A DNA stretch of 64,000 nucleotides from Veillonella sp. 3310 (GTDB taxonomy: Bacteria > Bacillota > Negativicutes > Veillonellales > Veillonellaceae): positions 620,001 to 684,000 of the forward strand of contig NZ_RQVJ01000001.1 in NCBI RefSeq assembly GCF_003999875.1. The letters run 5' to 3'. Made by a program: the position numbers and the translations under genes. The notes under the pieces were generated by a model. That model saw only the letters and a program-made list of their open reading frames with translations, searched no databases and was not told the DNA's origin. Shown one piece after another: positions 7,427 through 17,470 of this stretch (position 1 is the first letter of the stretch; each line of letters begins with the position of its first letter).

Positions 7427-9559
7427 TTAGAATTGTCCACCAAAGCTGAAGTGGAATTTCTTTTGATCTTTGCTAATACCATAGTCGATACGTACTGGAC
7501 CAATTGGTGTTGTCACACGCACGCCGGCACCGACAGAGACATTAAATGTTTTAGAATGTTTGAACCAAGGTACATTTGGTGCATCCCATGCATCACCTAA
7601 ATCTGTGAATAATGCACCGCTTACTTTGTTCCAAATTGGGAAACGATATTCCGCTGTAAAGTTGTACATTTTCTTACCACGGTATTGATCATCTTCATAG
7701 GCACGAAGAGAATCAGAACCACCAATTGTATATAATTGACTATATGGTAAATCACCAACAGCCCAACCGATACGGCCACGGAACGCCAATACTTGTTTAT
7801 TGCCTACTTTTTTGTACGTTCTAGCTTCGCCAGTAAATTTGTAGAAGTTGAAGTCACCGCCTAAACCATGACCACCCCATTGTAATGTACTAGATAAACG
7901 TTTACCACGACTTGGTTCGTATACATTATCACGGGAGTCGAATACTTTTTGCCAGCTTACGCTGTTCGTTGTACCGAAGTTGTGTTTTAAATATCCAGAC
8001 GATAAGAATGGATATCCATGGTTATTCCAACGAGGACCTTGCGATTGGTTTGTATCATAACGGAAACCACTGGAATCTTTAGTATCCCAAACATATTTAT
8101 CTTTACGATGTTCTAGTGTCAAATAATCACGAGTAAACTCAGCTGTTTGACGACCTAAAGATACATTAAGACCATTGGATTTTCTATCATAGGTAGCCAC
8201 AGATTGTCCTTTTTCATTATAATCTGTGTATTCGTTCAATTGGTTGAAATACGTTACCCCAAGAGATGTACCTTTGTTATCAATCCATGGACGTAAGTAG
8301 GATACAGAGTAGTTTTTAGACCCTGCTTTACCGCCAAACTCCCAGTGAACTTTCACTTTATCACCAGTACCGCGTAAGTTTTCTTCACCCACTTCTACAA
8401 TACCTACAAAGCCATCAGCATCAGAATAACCTGCACCTAATGTAATCGTACCTGTTTTATGTTCTAGTACGTCCACTTCAATGTTCACCATTTCTTCTGT
8501 GGAGCCTTGTGTTAAACGTACATTTACATCATCAAAGAAACCTAAGTTATATACTTTCTCTACAGATCGACGTACTAAGAATTTATTAAATGGTTGTCCC
8601 ACTTTTTGGTTAAATTCACGAGTAATCACACGATCTTTAGTCTTTTTATTACCATGTGGAGTAATACGTTCTACAATACCTTCTACTACAGATACGTGTA
8701 ATACACCATTGTCATCTACAGCCATATCTTTTACATGAGCTAAAATATATCCATCACGTTGGTACGCTGCGTTGATACCTTGTACTTTTTCACCAACTGC
8801 AATAGTATTTAACACAGTGTTAGGTTGTACACCTAAATAGTTCAATAATACATCTGTTTTGTATACCGTATTACCCTCTACAGACACACCTTTAATCACT
8901 GGGTTTAAGGTTACATGATATGCTACTTTTACACCTTCTGGTACTTCTGTAAATACTGGTGTAATTTCTGAAAGAACACCGGAACCACCTAGGTTGGCAA
9001 TCTCTTTAGAGATTCCTTCTACTGTAACAGCATCACCAATTTTACCTTGTAATAAAGAAAGGAAAGCCGGTTGATTTGCTTGGTCAAGACCTTCAATAGA
9101 AATATGAGTGATCGTTTTGCCTACATATTTTTGTAACTCCGCTTCAGTTAAGGATGTGAAATAACGAGCTTGTACTTGAGGAATCGCTGTTTCCACACCT
9201 GCCGCCTGTGCTTCTTCTAATTTATCACCACCAGCTTTTGTGATAACTTTAACTTCTTTGTCATTAGTAGCTAAGGAAGAGTTATCAACACGTTTACGTT
9301 GTTCTTCAATAGCATCACGTTGTGCAGCCTCAGACAAACCTTCACGAGCTGCTGCAATCGCTGCCTCTGTAGCCGTATCACCAGAGGCTACTGTTTCTTG
9401 GCGTGTAGTATTTTGCTTTCCTAAATCCTCCATGGATAATTTAGCAATTGTTTTGCCACTTTCAGTCGTAGTAGCAGTATCAGCAAATACTGGAGTTGTA
9501 CTGATTGCCGCTAGGACAGCAAATGTTAAAAATTTCTTACAAGGTGGGTTTCCCTTCAT
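7427..9559 (-). CDS. bamA: BamA, outer-membrane protein assembly factor
   Basis: Central insertase of outer-membrane beta-barrel proteins (Omp85 family). The 710-residue protein has a signal peptide ending near VFADTA, then a Gln/Ala/Glu-rich stretch (about 30-130), POTRA domains (about 135-390; for example ITHISIEGLDQ and IKGVSVEGNTVYKTD), and a 16-strand-type barrel from about 395. The barrel ends in FHFSFGGQF with the terminal Phe of an outer-membrane signal. IGGSDSLRAY corresponds to the conserved loop-6 V/I-R-G-F/Y type motif, here with LRAY. Only about three POTRA domains seem to be present, fewer than the five of Proteobacteria. Start follows AAGGAGG. Confidence 0.93.
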   Translation of the reverse strand: MKGNPPCKKFLTFAVLAAISTTPVFADTATTTESGKTIAKLSMEDLGKQNTTRQETVASGDTATEAAIAAAREGLSEAAQRDAIEEQRKRVDNSSLATNDKEVKVITKAGGDKLEEAQAAGVETAIPQVQARYFTSLTEAELQKYVGKTITHISIEGLDQANQPAFLSLLQGKIGDAVTVEGISKEIANLGGSGVLSEITPVFTEVPEGVKVAYHVTLNPVIKGVSVEGNTVYKTDVLLNYLGVQPNTVLNTIAVGEKVQGINAAYQRDGYILAHVKDMAVDDNGVLHVSVVEGIVERITPHGNKKTKDRVITREFNQKVGQPFNKFLVRRSVEKVYNLGFFDDVNVRLTQGSTEEMVNIEVDVLEHKTGTITLGAGYSDADGFVGIVEVGEENLRGTGDKVKVHWEFGGKAGSKNYSVSYLRPWIDNKGTSLGVTYFNQLNEYTDYNEKGQSVATYDRKSNGLNVSLGRQTAEFTRDYLTLEHRKDKYVWDTKDSSGFRYDTNQSQGPRWNNHGYPFLSSGYLKHNFGTTNSVSWQKVFDSRDNVYEPSRGKRLSSTLQWGGHGLGGDFNFYKFTGEARTYKKVGNKQVLAFRGRIGWAVGDLPYSQLYTIGGSDSLRAYEDDQYRGKKMYNFTAEYRFPIWNKVSGALFTDLGDAWDAPNVPWFKHSKTFNVSVGAGVRVTTPIGPVRIDYGISKDQKKFHFSFGGQF

Positions 9560-9588
9560 ATATGTTCCTCCTTAGAATATAAAAGGTG

Positions 9589-10089
9589 CTAATCTCGCAA
9601 AATACGTCCACCAGCTTGCACTGCATGTAACATGTCTTTTGAGCTAATAGAGGGCGCTGGCGTTGCCTCCACAGTTGGTTGTGTTATCACCACATGTTCT
9701 TGCTTTTCCACGGTTTCCACTACCTTCGTTTCTGATTGTTCTACAGGTGGTGATTCTTTTACAACCACTGGAGTACTGACCTTACTTGGCTGTACTTCCA
9801 CCTGCGTATCAATGACAGGAGTGTTCGCGGTATTCCCTGTTTCATGTTGTGATAGCCACCAATGTGTTGCCCCTATGATTCCTACTAGTGCAATAGCTAA
9901 AACAGCTCGTTGTGCATAAGACACAATAGAAGGTTTGCCTTCATTCATCTGTTTCATCTCTGCTTGCGCTAGGAACAGGTGAAAGTTTCCTTTCACACTT
10001 CCTTTGTTAGCATACGATGTAGCTGCTGCATCTAACCAAGCACGAACCATGCGAATGCGTTTTTCCATAGGTGTTGTTACAGGTTCCAT
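9589..10089 (-). CDS. Single-pass membrane protein with Pro/Val-rich tail, unknown function
   Basis: 166 residues: a soluble N-terminal part with basic helices (about 1-58), one membrane helix (about 61-80, AVLAIALVGIIGATHWWL), then a low-complexity Val/Thr/Pro/Glu-rich region (about 85-145) and a short C-terminal helix. The topology suggests a cytoplasmic N-terminus with the tail crossing the periplasm. It is the first gene of the bamA-lpx operon, 30 bases before bamA, with a strong GGAGG site. The start of the protein resembles anti-sigma or envelope-linker proteins only in layout; I see no family signature and assign no function. Confidence 0.65.
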   Translation of the reverse strand: MEPVTTPMEKRIRMVRAWLDAAATSYANKGSVKGNFHLFLAQAEMKQMNEGKPSIVSYAQRAVLAIALVGIIGATHWWLSQHETGNTANTPVIDTQVEVQPSKVSTPVVVKESPPVEQSETKVVETVEKQEHVVITQPTVEATPAPSISSKDMLHAVQAGGRILRD

Positions 10090-10162
10090 ACGTCCCTCCT
10101 TTCATAACTATATAATCGTAGTTAGAAAGAAAAAAGTGAACCAATTTTTTACTATCTTTACT

Positions 10163-10168
10163 ATTATA
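10163..10168 (-). promoter_or_regulatory. Extended -10 promoter for the bamA-lpx operon
   Basis: On the minus strand TTGGTATAAT forms a TGn-extended -10 element about 75 bases before the first gene of the outer-membrane operon. No good -35 hexamer is visible at 16-18 bases, as is common for extended -10 promoters. Confidence 0.5.
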
Positions 10169-10303
10169 CCAATGAACCGCTATTTTGCCTATTTTTTTCT
10201 ACTAACTTTCTATATAGTACTCTACTTTTTTAAGATTTTAATGAAGAATCTCTTTCAATATGATTCTATTTCACCATAGTTCGCCAGATATTGTAATCTA
10301 TGC

Positions 10304-10309
10304 TATACT
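10304..10309 (+). promoter_or_regulatory. Extended -10 promoter for the DUF805 gene
   Basis: ATGCTATACT is a TGn-extended -10 element placed 28 bases before the start of the DUF805 gene, which is read divergently from the bamA operon. The -35 region is weak (TTCGCC at 18 bases). Confidence 0.5.
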
Positions 10310-10336
10310 TATTCATAGCATATAAGGAGGTTCCTT

Positions 10337-10849
10337 ATGGACATACTAATTAATGTGGGGATTTCATTCCTTGTGGGTTTAGTCTCCCTATTTCTTATAC
10401 TCAAAATTGAACCACACAGCCATGATGTGCTAAGTACATCTGGACGTATCAATCGCTTTCAATTTATCATAGGCATATTATTTTTATCTGCTTCCATGCA
10501 TATCTTTAATATGTTCATCCAGCAACTGTTAACTGTGGTAGTTATTTTACCTGCCTATTTTGCTATCAAAGCATTGGCCTATGCTGGCTATATCATATTG
10601 TTACCTTTCTATTATACCTTGTACATCCGTCGTCTCAACGACATCGGATTGCCTGGTCGCTTTATTGGTATCTTATTGGGCATGTATATACTATGTACAA
10701 ACCTGTACATCCCATTAAAAAATATATACATTTTACATCTTATTATCGTCTATATCCTTCATGGATTCCTAGCCTGTTTCCCAGGTTCAACTGGAAACAA
10801 CCGTTACGGTTCTCCTACACGTTGGCCTAGTAAAAGTAAGAAAGGATAG
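10337..10849 (+). CDS. DUF805-family inner-membrane protein
   Basis: A 170-residue protein with about five hydrophobic segments. It carries the DUF805 signature: SGRINRFQFI near residue 36, RRLNDIGLPGR near 97, and a C-terminal FPGSTGNNRYGSP. Members are small inner-membrane proteins of unknown biochemical function (YhaH, YiiR type in E. coli). It has a strong AAGGAGG site and its own promoter, and is followed after five bases by the SHOCT-domain gene, so the two are probably cotranscribed. Confidence 0.8.
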   Translation: MDILINVGISFLVGLVSLFLILKIEPHSHDVLSTSGRINRFQFIIGILFLSASMHIFNMFIQQLLTVVVILPAYFAIKALAYAGYIILLPFYYTLYIRRLNDIGLPGRFIGILLGMYILCTNLYIPLKNIYILHLIIVYILHGFLACFPGSTGNNRYGSPTRWPSKSKKG

Positions 10850-10854
10850 TCACT

Positions 10855-11424
10855 ATGGGATTCTTCGACTGGTTCACTCAGACCTCAGACCATATCATAA
10901 GCTATGCCCCTGGTGGTCATACATTGCAAATTAAAATTACTTACAATACAGAAACTGGACTCTTCACCTATCGTGGTCGCTATGGTACACGCGCGAAGTT
11001 TTACGATACAGATATCGACCATATCGATAACAAAGAGGTGAGTTGCACCCATCGTGTCTTACTCATTCAAGGTCAGAATACTTGCCTCGCCACCCTCGAT
11101 GTTCTTACCAACTTAGTCAATGAAAATTTACAAGCTTGGATTGAATCTCGTGGCACCATAGCCTATGATTACGATCAACAACAACGTGGCTTATGGGTGA
11201 ACACAGCAGCCGTAAAAGCTGCGATCGACGCAGGTCCTCCGGTGGAAACTACTACTATTGAAGTAGAGGATACATCTGATGATGCTACCAATACATCTGA
11301 TGTGGTACCCACTCAGGATGATCCCATTCTTCTTATCAAACAATTAAAAGAACTCCTTGATATGGGCGCTATTACTGACGAAGAATTTCAACAGAAAAAA
11401 GAAGAATTACTCAATAAAATCTAA
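10855..11424 (+). CDS. SHOCT-domain protein
   Basis: 189 residues. The last 35 form a SHOCT domain (short C-terminal helix pair): ILLIKQLKELLDMGAITDEE and the following QKKEELL segment. This module usually ends proteins of diverse function and may mediate oligomerisation or membrane recruitment. The N-terminal 115 residues are beta-rich with no recognised motif and no signal peptide, and an acidic Thr-rich linker (about 125-150) joins the two. Its close coupling with the DUF805 gene suggests a shared membrane role, but this is inference only. Confidence 0.75.
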   Translation: MGFFDWFTQTSDHIISYAPGGHTLQIKITYNTETGLFTYRGRYGTRAKFYDTDIDHIDNKEVSCTHRVLLIQGQNTCLATLDVLTNLVNENLQAWIESRGTIAYDYDQQQRGLWVNTAAVKAAIDAGPPVETTTIEVEDTSDDATNTSDVVPTQDDPILLIKQLKELLDMGAITDEEFQQKKEELLNKI

Positions 11425-11429
11425 ACACT

Positions 11430-11474
11430 AAAAGGACTGTTCCCAGTGTCGCTTTCACTGGAACAGTCCTTTTC
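11430..11474. terminator. Bidirectional intrinsic terminator
   Basis: AAAAGGACTGTTCC pairs with GGAACAGTCCTTTT around a short loop, giving a stem of about 17 bp with an A run before and a T run after. It lies between the converging SHOCT gene and pyrD and can stop transcription in both directions. Confidence 0.9.
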
Positions 11475-11502
11475 TATGTGTCATTCAATATTCTCTTCTC
11501 TT

Positions 11503-12429
11503 TTACGGCATAATAATGCCACCAACTAAGTTCGACACATGGTCGATATATTGGCTTTCACAGTAAGCGCTCATTTCACTAGCGATGATGCCAATAGCTC
11601 GCGGATCTACCATCGTTGCCGTCCCCACAGACACGATGTCAGCTCCTACCAGCATAAATTCTAAGGCATCTTCACCAGTCATGATGCCACCGCCCCCCAT
11701 GATAGGGATATCAATGGCTTGTGCCACTTGATGTGTTAAACGCAATGCCACTGGTTTCACAGCGGGACCAGATAAACCACCATATATATTCCCCAACAAT
11801 GGTTTGCGAGTCCGTAAGTCTACAGACATCCCTAGTAGGGTATTAATCATGCTAATACCATCTGCCCCTGCTGCTTCTACAGCACGAGCAATTTCTACGA
11901 TGTCTGTTACATTGGGCGATAATTTCATAATCACCGGTAAATCTGTATTCGCTTTTACTGCTTTACAGACAGCAGCAGCACTCTCCGCCTGCACACCAAA
12001 TGCCATACCTCCGCATTTGACATTAGGACAACTAATGTTGACCTCTAAAGCTGCTACACCTTCAACAGTCAACGTTTTTGCCATAACTTCGTATTCTTCT
12101 AGTGTATTACCAGAGATATTCGCAAAAATTGGTACATCATAATGTTTTAAATTTGGCAATATATCAGCTACGAAAGCTTCTGCTCCTGGATTTTCTAATC
12201 CGATGCAGTTCAACACTCCAGATGGTGTTTCCGCAATGCGAACACCGGCATTACCAGGTCGAGCTGTAGGTGTTAAGCCTTTTACAGAAATCGCCCCCAC
12301 CTCTGTATTGAGATCTAAATATCCATCGTATTCCAATCCGAACCCAAAGGTGCCCGACGCTGCTACGATAGGATTTTTCATAAAGATACCACAGAACTCT
12401 ACAGCTAATTTAGGATCTACAGTAGCCAT
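11503..12429 (-). CDS. pyrD: PyrD, dihydroorotate dehydrogenase class 1B catalytic subunit
   Basis: Oxidises dihydroorotate to orotate with FMN; the class 1B form passes electrons through PyrK to NAD. The 308-residue TIM-barrel protein shows GTFGFGLEYDGY near the start, NCIGLENPG, the ANISG segment, the NISCPNVKCGGMAFG motif containing the class 1 active-site Cys, and the FMN-phosphate motif MGGGGIMTGEDALEFMLVGA. Its ATG overlaps the pyrK stop codon by one base, so translation is coupled. It is the last gene of the pyr operon. Confidence 0.96.
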   Translation of the reverse strand: MATVDPKLAVEFCGIFMKNPIVAASGTFGFGLEYDGYLDLNTEVGAISVKGLTPTARPGNAGVRIAETPSGVLNCIGLENPGAEAFVADILPNLKHYDVPIFANISGNTLEEYEVMAKTLTVEGVAALEVNISCPNVKCGGMAFGVQAESAAAVCKAVKANTDLPVIMKLSPNVTDIVEIARAVEAAGADGISMINTLLGMSVDLRTRKPLLGNIYGGLSGPAVKPVALRLTHQVAQAIDIPIMGGGGIMTGEDALEFMLVGADIVSVGTATMVDPRAIGIIASEMSAYCESQYIDHVSNLVGGIIMP

Positions 12430-13196
12430 TAGAAAAACACCTCCTCAGCAGGGAACACAGGACCATCTTTACATACTTTATACCGTGTACCACTTTTACC
12501 TTGGCAAGCACAGCCTACGCAACCGCCAGTACCACAACCCATGCGTTCCTCTAAAGACACTTGGCAAGGCACTTCCATTTGTTGAGCTACAGCAGCCACA
12601 CCTTTCATCATTGGTGTAGGGCCACATGTCAAAACTGCATCAAACTGTTCTTCTTTCATAAGTGTTTCCATCACAGTCGTAGGATATCCTTTAGTCCCTA
12701 AGGATCCATCATCCGTGGTGATATGAACGGTCACGGGGCTATCTTTGAACAAGTCTGCCCAGAAAGATTCACTTGCATTGCGGAAACCTAATATCACATG
12801 CGCCTCTTGGCCTGGCTGTAACCGATCAGCGATACATAGCATGGGCGCAATTCCAACACCACCACCAACGAGTAACATGCGGTCTGCAGTGGTAAACGCT
12901 TGACCTAATGGTCCCAAGCAATCTAAGGTATCCCCTTCTTGTAGTTTGGTCATTAGTTCAGTGCCTTTACCTACCACACGATACAATAGGTCGATAGTAC
13001 CTGCTTTTGCATCAAATCCTGCATAGCTGATAGGTCGGCGCAACAAGGGAGCTGTGCCCCCTGTAACACGAACATTACAAAACTGTCCTAGTTGTGCCTC
13101 TTTTGCTTGTTTCGGTGCATATACGGACATTCTCCATACATCACTGCCTATTTGGGTGTTATGAATCACTCGACCCATTTCTACATATCCACTCAT
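12429..13196 (-). CDS. pyrK: PyrK, dihydroorotate dehydrogenase electron-transfer subunit
   Basis: FAD and [2Fe-2S] partner of class 1B PyrD. The 255 residues show an FAD-binding barrel (about 1-100; LLRRPISYAG is the RxxS-type FAD motif), an NAD-binding domain beginning MLLVGGGVGIAPML, and a C-terminal Cys cluster CGTGGCVGCAC followed by a later Cys in YKVCKDGPVF, which matches the four-Cys [2Fe-2S] site. It lies between carB and pyrD as in other Firmicutes. Spacing to a GGAG site within the end of carB is nine bases. Confidence 0.95.
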   Translation of the reverse strand: MSGYVEMGRVIHNTQIGSDVWRMSVYAPKQAKEAQLGQFCNVRVTGGTAPLLRRPISYAGFDAKAGTIDLLYRVVGKGTELMTKLQEGDTLDCLGPLGQAFTTADRMLLVGGGVGIAPMLCIADRLQPGQEAHVILGFRNASESFWADLFKDSPVTVHITTDDGSLGTKGYPTTVMETLMKEEQFDAVLTCGPTPMMKGVAAVAQQMEVPCQVSLEERMGCGTGGCVGCACQGKSGTRYKVCKDGPVFPAEEVFF

Positions 13197-13202
13197 GTAT
13201 GA

Positions 13203-16200
13203 TTACTCCATTTCATAATCTTGAACAGCATCTACTGTAATTACATCACCTGCAGTAGCACGACTCGCCACTACATGTAACACTTCACGAGCTGTATCTA
13301 AGGATGTCAAACATGGTACACCCATTTCTACAGCTAAACGACGCAATTGGAATCCTTCACGTTCTGGTTTTTTACCATAGGTTAATGTATTCAACATCAA
13401 ATCCACTTTACCTTCACGAATGAAATCAGCGCAGTTTGGATTGCCTTCAGAAATTTTATTTACTACTGTGCAATCCACACCATGTTCTGTGAAGTAACGA
13501 CCTGTACCACCAGTAGCCATAATATGGTATCCCAAATCGATAAAACCTTTTGCTAAACGAGCCGCTTCTTCTTTATCACGGTCTGCTACAGTCATCAGGA
13601 TATTACCTTTATCTGGAATGCGCATGTTTGCACCATGAATAGCTTTGAATAAAGCGTCTGCATAGGTGCGGCCAATACCCATTACTTCCCCAGTGGACTT
13701 CATTTCTGGTCCTAAGGCAATTTCTACTAAGCCCATTTTAGAGAAGGAGAATACCGGTGCTTTCACCGCCACATGTGGACGAGCTGGCACCAACCCAGTT
13801 GGCAATCCCAAGCTTTCTAGCGTTTCTCCTAAGGCAATGCGTGTCGCATATTCTACCATATTGATACCAGTCACTTTACTAATGAAAGGCACTGTACGGC
13901 TAGAACGAGGGTTCACTTCGATGACATGAAGTTCTCCATTTACCACAATATATTGAATATTTAATACACCTTTTACATTAAGTCCTATGGCAATACGGCG
14001 TGTATAGTCTACGATTTGTTCTGTCAACTCTTCTGTTAGATGTTGTGCTGGATATACGGCGATAGAGTCACCAGAGTGTACCCCTGCTCGTTCTATTTGC
14101 TCCATAATCCCCGGAATACATACATCAATGCCATCAGAGATAGCATCTACTTCGACTTCCATACCAACCATATAGCGGTCAATTAAGACTGGATGATCTT
14201 TCGATGCCACTACGGCTTCTTTCATATACCGATCCAACTCTTGGTCATTATATACAATTTCCATTGCACGGCCACCTAGTACATAAGATGGTCGAACAAT
14301 CAATGGATATTGAAGACGTTTTGCCGCTTCTAAAGCTTCTTCATCACTGGTTACCAACGCACCAACTGGGCGAGGAATTTCCAATTTTGCCAACAATTCA
14401 TCAAAACGTTCACGGTCTTCGGCCATGTCGATGCGGTCTACAGATGTGCCTAGAATGTTTACACCTCGTTCAGCCAACGGACCAGCCAAGTTGATAGCTG
14501 TTTGTCCACCGAACTGAGCGATAACCCCTACAGGATTCTCCTTGCGAATAATTTCCATCACATCATCTACTGTCAACGGTTCAAAGTACAAGCTATCAGA
14601 TGTATCAAAGTCTGTACTTACCGTCTCTGGGTTGTTATTGATAATGATGGATTTCATACCTACTTTACGCAATGCCCAAGAGGAATGTACAGAGCAATAG
14701 TCGAACTCTACGCCTTGGCCGATACGAATTGGACCAGAACCAAGAACGATAACACTGTTTTCACCACGTGGCACAACTTCATCTTCAGTGGCATAAGCAC
14801 TGTAATAATATGGTGTATGTGCTTCAAATTCTGCGGCACAAGTATCTACATATTTATAGGTCGGATGAATGTTTAGTACATTGCGTTTTGCCAATACGTC
14901 CTCAGGGGAGCAATTCGCATAGCGAGCAATTACTTTATCTGGGAAGGAGTATTTTTTAGCCAATCGAAGGTTACTTTCAGTCACACCATTGGCTGCTAAA
15001 TCTTTTTCCACCATCACGATGTTTTTGATTTTATTAATAAAGAAAGAGTTAATTTTTGTAATGTAGCAAATCTTTTCTACGCTAATGCCCACACGAAGAG
15101 CTTGAGCAATGACATACAAGCGTTCATCATCCACTAATTGTAATCGTTCAATAAGTTGCTCTGGTGTTTCATGAGCAATCTTTTTCAACTCAATATGGTC
15201 TAAACCGATTTCTAGAGAACGGATAGCTTTTAACAGAGACCCTTCCAAGGTTCTGTCGATAGCCATAACTTCGCCAGTGGCTTTCATTTGTGTTCCCAAT
15301 GTACGGTCTGCTAAGTTGAATTTTTCGAATGGCCAACGTGGGAATTTTGTTACTACATAATCCAAGGATGGTTCAAAGCAAGCTTTTGTTTCACCTGTTA
15401 CGGCATTGGTAATTTCATCCAATGTCATACCGATAGCTACTTTAGCTGCTACTTTGGCAATTGGATAGCCTGTCGCTTTGGAAGCCAATGCAGAGGAGCG
15501 AGATACACGCGGATTTACTTCGATTACATAGTATTGATTGCTGTACGGATCCAAGGCATATTGCACATTACAACCGCCTTCAATTTCAAGATAGCGAATA
15601 ATATCTACAGAGGCTGTCCGCAACATTTGGTATTGTGTATCGTTCAATGTTTGAGACGGTGCTACTACCACAGAATCACCTGTATGTACCCCTACTGGGT
15701 CAATGTTTTCCATATTACATACAATGATACAGTTATCTGCACGGTCACGCATCACTTCGTACTCGACTTCTTTCCAACCAGCTACAGATCGTTCTACAAG
15801 AATTTGATGGATCGGACTAAGCTTGATACCTCGAAGGGCAATCATGTACATTTCTTCTTCATTATGAGCAATACCGCCACCCGTACCACCTAGTGTATAG
15901 GCAGGACGAATAATAATTGGGTATCCAATACGATTGGCAAAGTCCACAGCCTCTGCTACATCGCTAAAAATATCAGATTCTGGCACAGGCTGATTGATAC
16001 GTTTCATCGCCTCTTTAAACAGTTCACGGTCTTCCGCTTGCTTGATAGCCTCTAATATAGTTCCTAAGAGTTTCACATCATACTCTTTTAAAACGCCTGC
16101 CTCTGAAAGCTCCACCGCCATATTAAGGCCTACTTGTCCACCTAACGTAGCTAGTACACCATATGGGCGTTCTTTACGAATAATTTCTGTCACAAACTCC

Positions 16201-16403
16201 AAGGAAATAGGCTCAATATAGACACGGTCTGCAATATCACGGTCTGTCATAATCGTTGCCGGATTGGAGTTTACCAATACAACTTCATAACCTTCTTCAC
16301 GAAGAGATTGACAAGCCTGTGTGCCTGCATAATCGAACTCAGCTGCCTGTCCGATAATAATTGGACCAGAACCAATTACAAGAACTTTTTTCTTTTCCAT
16401 CAT
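13203..16403 (-). CDS. carB: CarB, carbamoyl-phosphate synthase large subunit
   Basis: Makes carbamoyl phosphate from bicarbonate, ammonia delivered by CarA, and two ATP. The 1,066-residue protein has the duplicated ATP-grasp arrangement: first synthetase half from [20 protein letters not shown], second from [19 protein letters not shown] (near residue 555), and a C-terminal MGS-like regulatory domain (about 935-1066; [14 protein letters not shown]). Length matches the family. Start ATG shares a base with the carA stop. Allosteric control by UMP is expected of the family but not demonstrable here. Confidence 0.97.
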   Translation of the reverse strand: MMEKKKVLVIGSGPIIIGQAAEFDYAGTQACQSLREEGYEVVLVNSNPATIMTDRDIADRVYIEPISLEFVTEIIRKERPYGVLATLGGQVGLNMAVELSEAGVLKEYDVKLLGTILEAIKQAEDRELFKEAMKRINQPVPESDIFSDVAEAVDFANRIGYPIIIRPAYTLGGTGGGIAHNEEEMYMIALRGIKLSPIHQILVERSVAGWKEVEYEVMRDRADNCIIVCNMENIDPVGVHTGDSVVVAPSQTLNDTQYQMLRTASVDIIRYLEIEGGCNVQYALDPYSNQYYVIEVNPRVSRSSALASKATGYPIAKVAAKVAIGMTLDEITNAVTGETKACFEPSLDYVVTKFPRWPFEKFNLADRTLGTQMKATGEVMAIDRTLEGSLLKAIRSLEIGLDHIELKKIAHETPEQLIERLQLVDDERLYVIAQALRVGISVEKICYITKINSFFINKIKNIVMVEKDLAANGVTESNLRLAKKYSFPDKVIARYANCSPEDVLAKRNVLNIHPTYKYVDTCAAEFEAHTPYYYSAYATEDEVVPRGENSVIVLGSGPIRIGQGVEFDYCSVHSSWALRKVGMKSIIINNNPETVSTDFDTSDSLYFEPLTVDDVMEIIRKENPVGVIAQFGGQTAINLAGPLAERGVNILGTSVDRIDMAEDRERFDELLAKLEIPRPVGALVTSDEEALEAAKRLQYPLIVRPSYVLGGRAMEIVYNDQELDRYMKEAVVASKDHPVLIDRYMVGMEVEVDAISDGIDVCIPGIMEQIERAGVHSGDSIAVYPAQHLTEELTEQIVDYTRRIAIGLNVKGVLNIQYIVVNGELHVIEVNPRSSRTVPFISKVTGINMVEYATRIALGETLESLGLPTGLVPARPHVAVKAPVFSFSKMGLVEIALGPEMKSTGEVMGIGRTYADALFKAIHGANMRIPDKGNILMTVADRDKEEAARLAKGFIDLGYHIMATGGTGRYFTEHGVDCTVVNKISEGNPNCADFIREGKVDLMLNTLTYGKKPEREGFQLRRLAVEMGVPCLTSLDTAREVLHVVASRATAGDVITVDAVQDYEME

Positions 16404-17470
16404 TAACCTCTTCTCATCAATGTTTTAAAACGTTCAAATAAATACACATTATCAGTCGGCCCCGGAGATGCTTCTGGGTGATATTGTACCGACATAATCG
16501 GCAAGTCATTATGCACTAATCCTTCTACAGTACCATCATTCACACTGCGATGGGATACGCGCAATCCAGAACCCTCTAGGCTTGCTTCATCAACTGCATA
16601 ACCATGATTTTGAGAGGTAATATGAACACGATTTGTATCTAGGTCTTTTACTGGATGGTTAGAACCACGATGTCCAAAACGTAACTTATACGTTTCGCCA
16701 CCAAAGGCACGGGCAATCAATTGATGCCCCATGCAAATACCAAAGATTGGTTTTTTACCTACTAGTTTTTTTATTTCTTCTACAATTTCAGGTACGTCTT
16801 TCGGGTCTCCCGGTCCATTGGACAAGAAGATACCATCAGGATTGCAAGCCATTACTGTTTCAGCCTTTGTATTAGCTGGGAAAATAGTTAAACGACATCC
16901 TTCATTTTCCAAAGATTGTAAGATATTCTCTTTCACGCCGAAGTCAAATACTGCTACATGGAATTCTGCACTATCACTGCCTCGATGGCCTTCCCATTTT
17001 GTTGTCACTCGCATAATATGATCCGTCGCCAATGGTTGTGCCAATAGGGCATCAATTTTCTCTTGCGGTGTATCAGTTGGGCAAATCACGCCTTTCATCA
17101 CACCATGGCTGCGAATCGCACGTGTAATAGCACGTGTATCCACATTGTACAAGCATGGTATACCATGGGTACGCATATATTCTTCAAAAGTGCCTTCATT
17201 TTGCCAATTACTTGGGAATGTGCACAACTCTCCTACAATCATGGCTTTGCAATAGGGTTTAGAAGATTGATCTACCTCACGTGTGACACCATAATTACCT
17301 ACTAGAGGATATGTTAAAGTAATAATTTGATCTGCATATGATGGATCTGTTAAAATCTCTTGATATCCAGTCATGCCTGTATTAAACACTACTTCCCCAA
17401 CAATTGGCATGCCCCCCAGCAATGTGCCCTCAAAGATAGTTCCATTTTCTAATACTAATTTTCCTGTCAC
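16403..17470 (-). CDS. carA: CarA, carbamoyl-phosphate synthase small subunit
   Basis: Glutaminase subunit that supplies ammonia to CarB. 355 residues: the N-terminal CPSase small-chain domain ([19 protein letters not shown]) and a class I glutamine amidotransferase domain with the catalytic Cys in [13 protein letters not shown] and the His/Glu pair in [12 protein letters not shown]. Translation starts at a GTG that overlaps the pyrC stop in a GTGA arrangement, which implies coupling. The neighbours are pyrC upstream and carB downstream. Confidence 0.97.
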   Translation of the reverse strand: MTGKLVLENGTIFEGTLLGGMPIVGEVVFNTGMTGYQEILTDPSYADQIITLTYPLVGNYGVTREVDQSSKPYCKAMIVGELCTFPSNWQNEGTFEEYMRTHGIPCLYNVDTRAITRAIRSHGVMKGVICPTDTPQEKIDALLAQPLATDHIMRVTTKWEGHRGSDSAEFHVAVFDFGVKENILQSLENEGCRLTIFPANTKAETVMACNPDGIFLSNGPGDPKDVPEIVEEIKKLVGKKPIFGICMGHQLIARAFGGETYKLRFGHRGSNHPVKDLDTNRVHITSQNHGYAVDEASLEGSGLRVSHRSVNDGTVEGLVHNDLPIMSVQYHPEASPGPTDNVYLFERFKTLMRRG

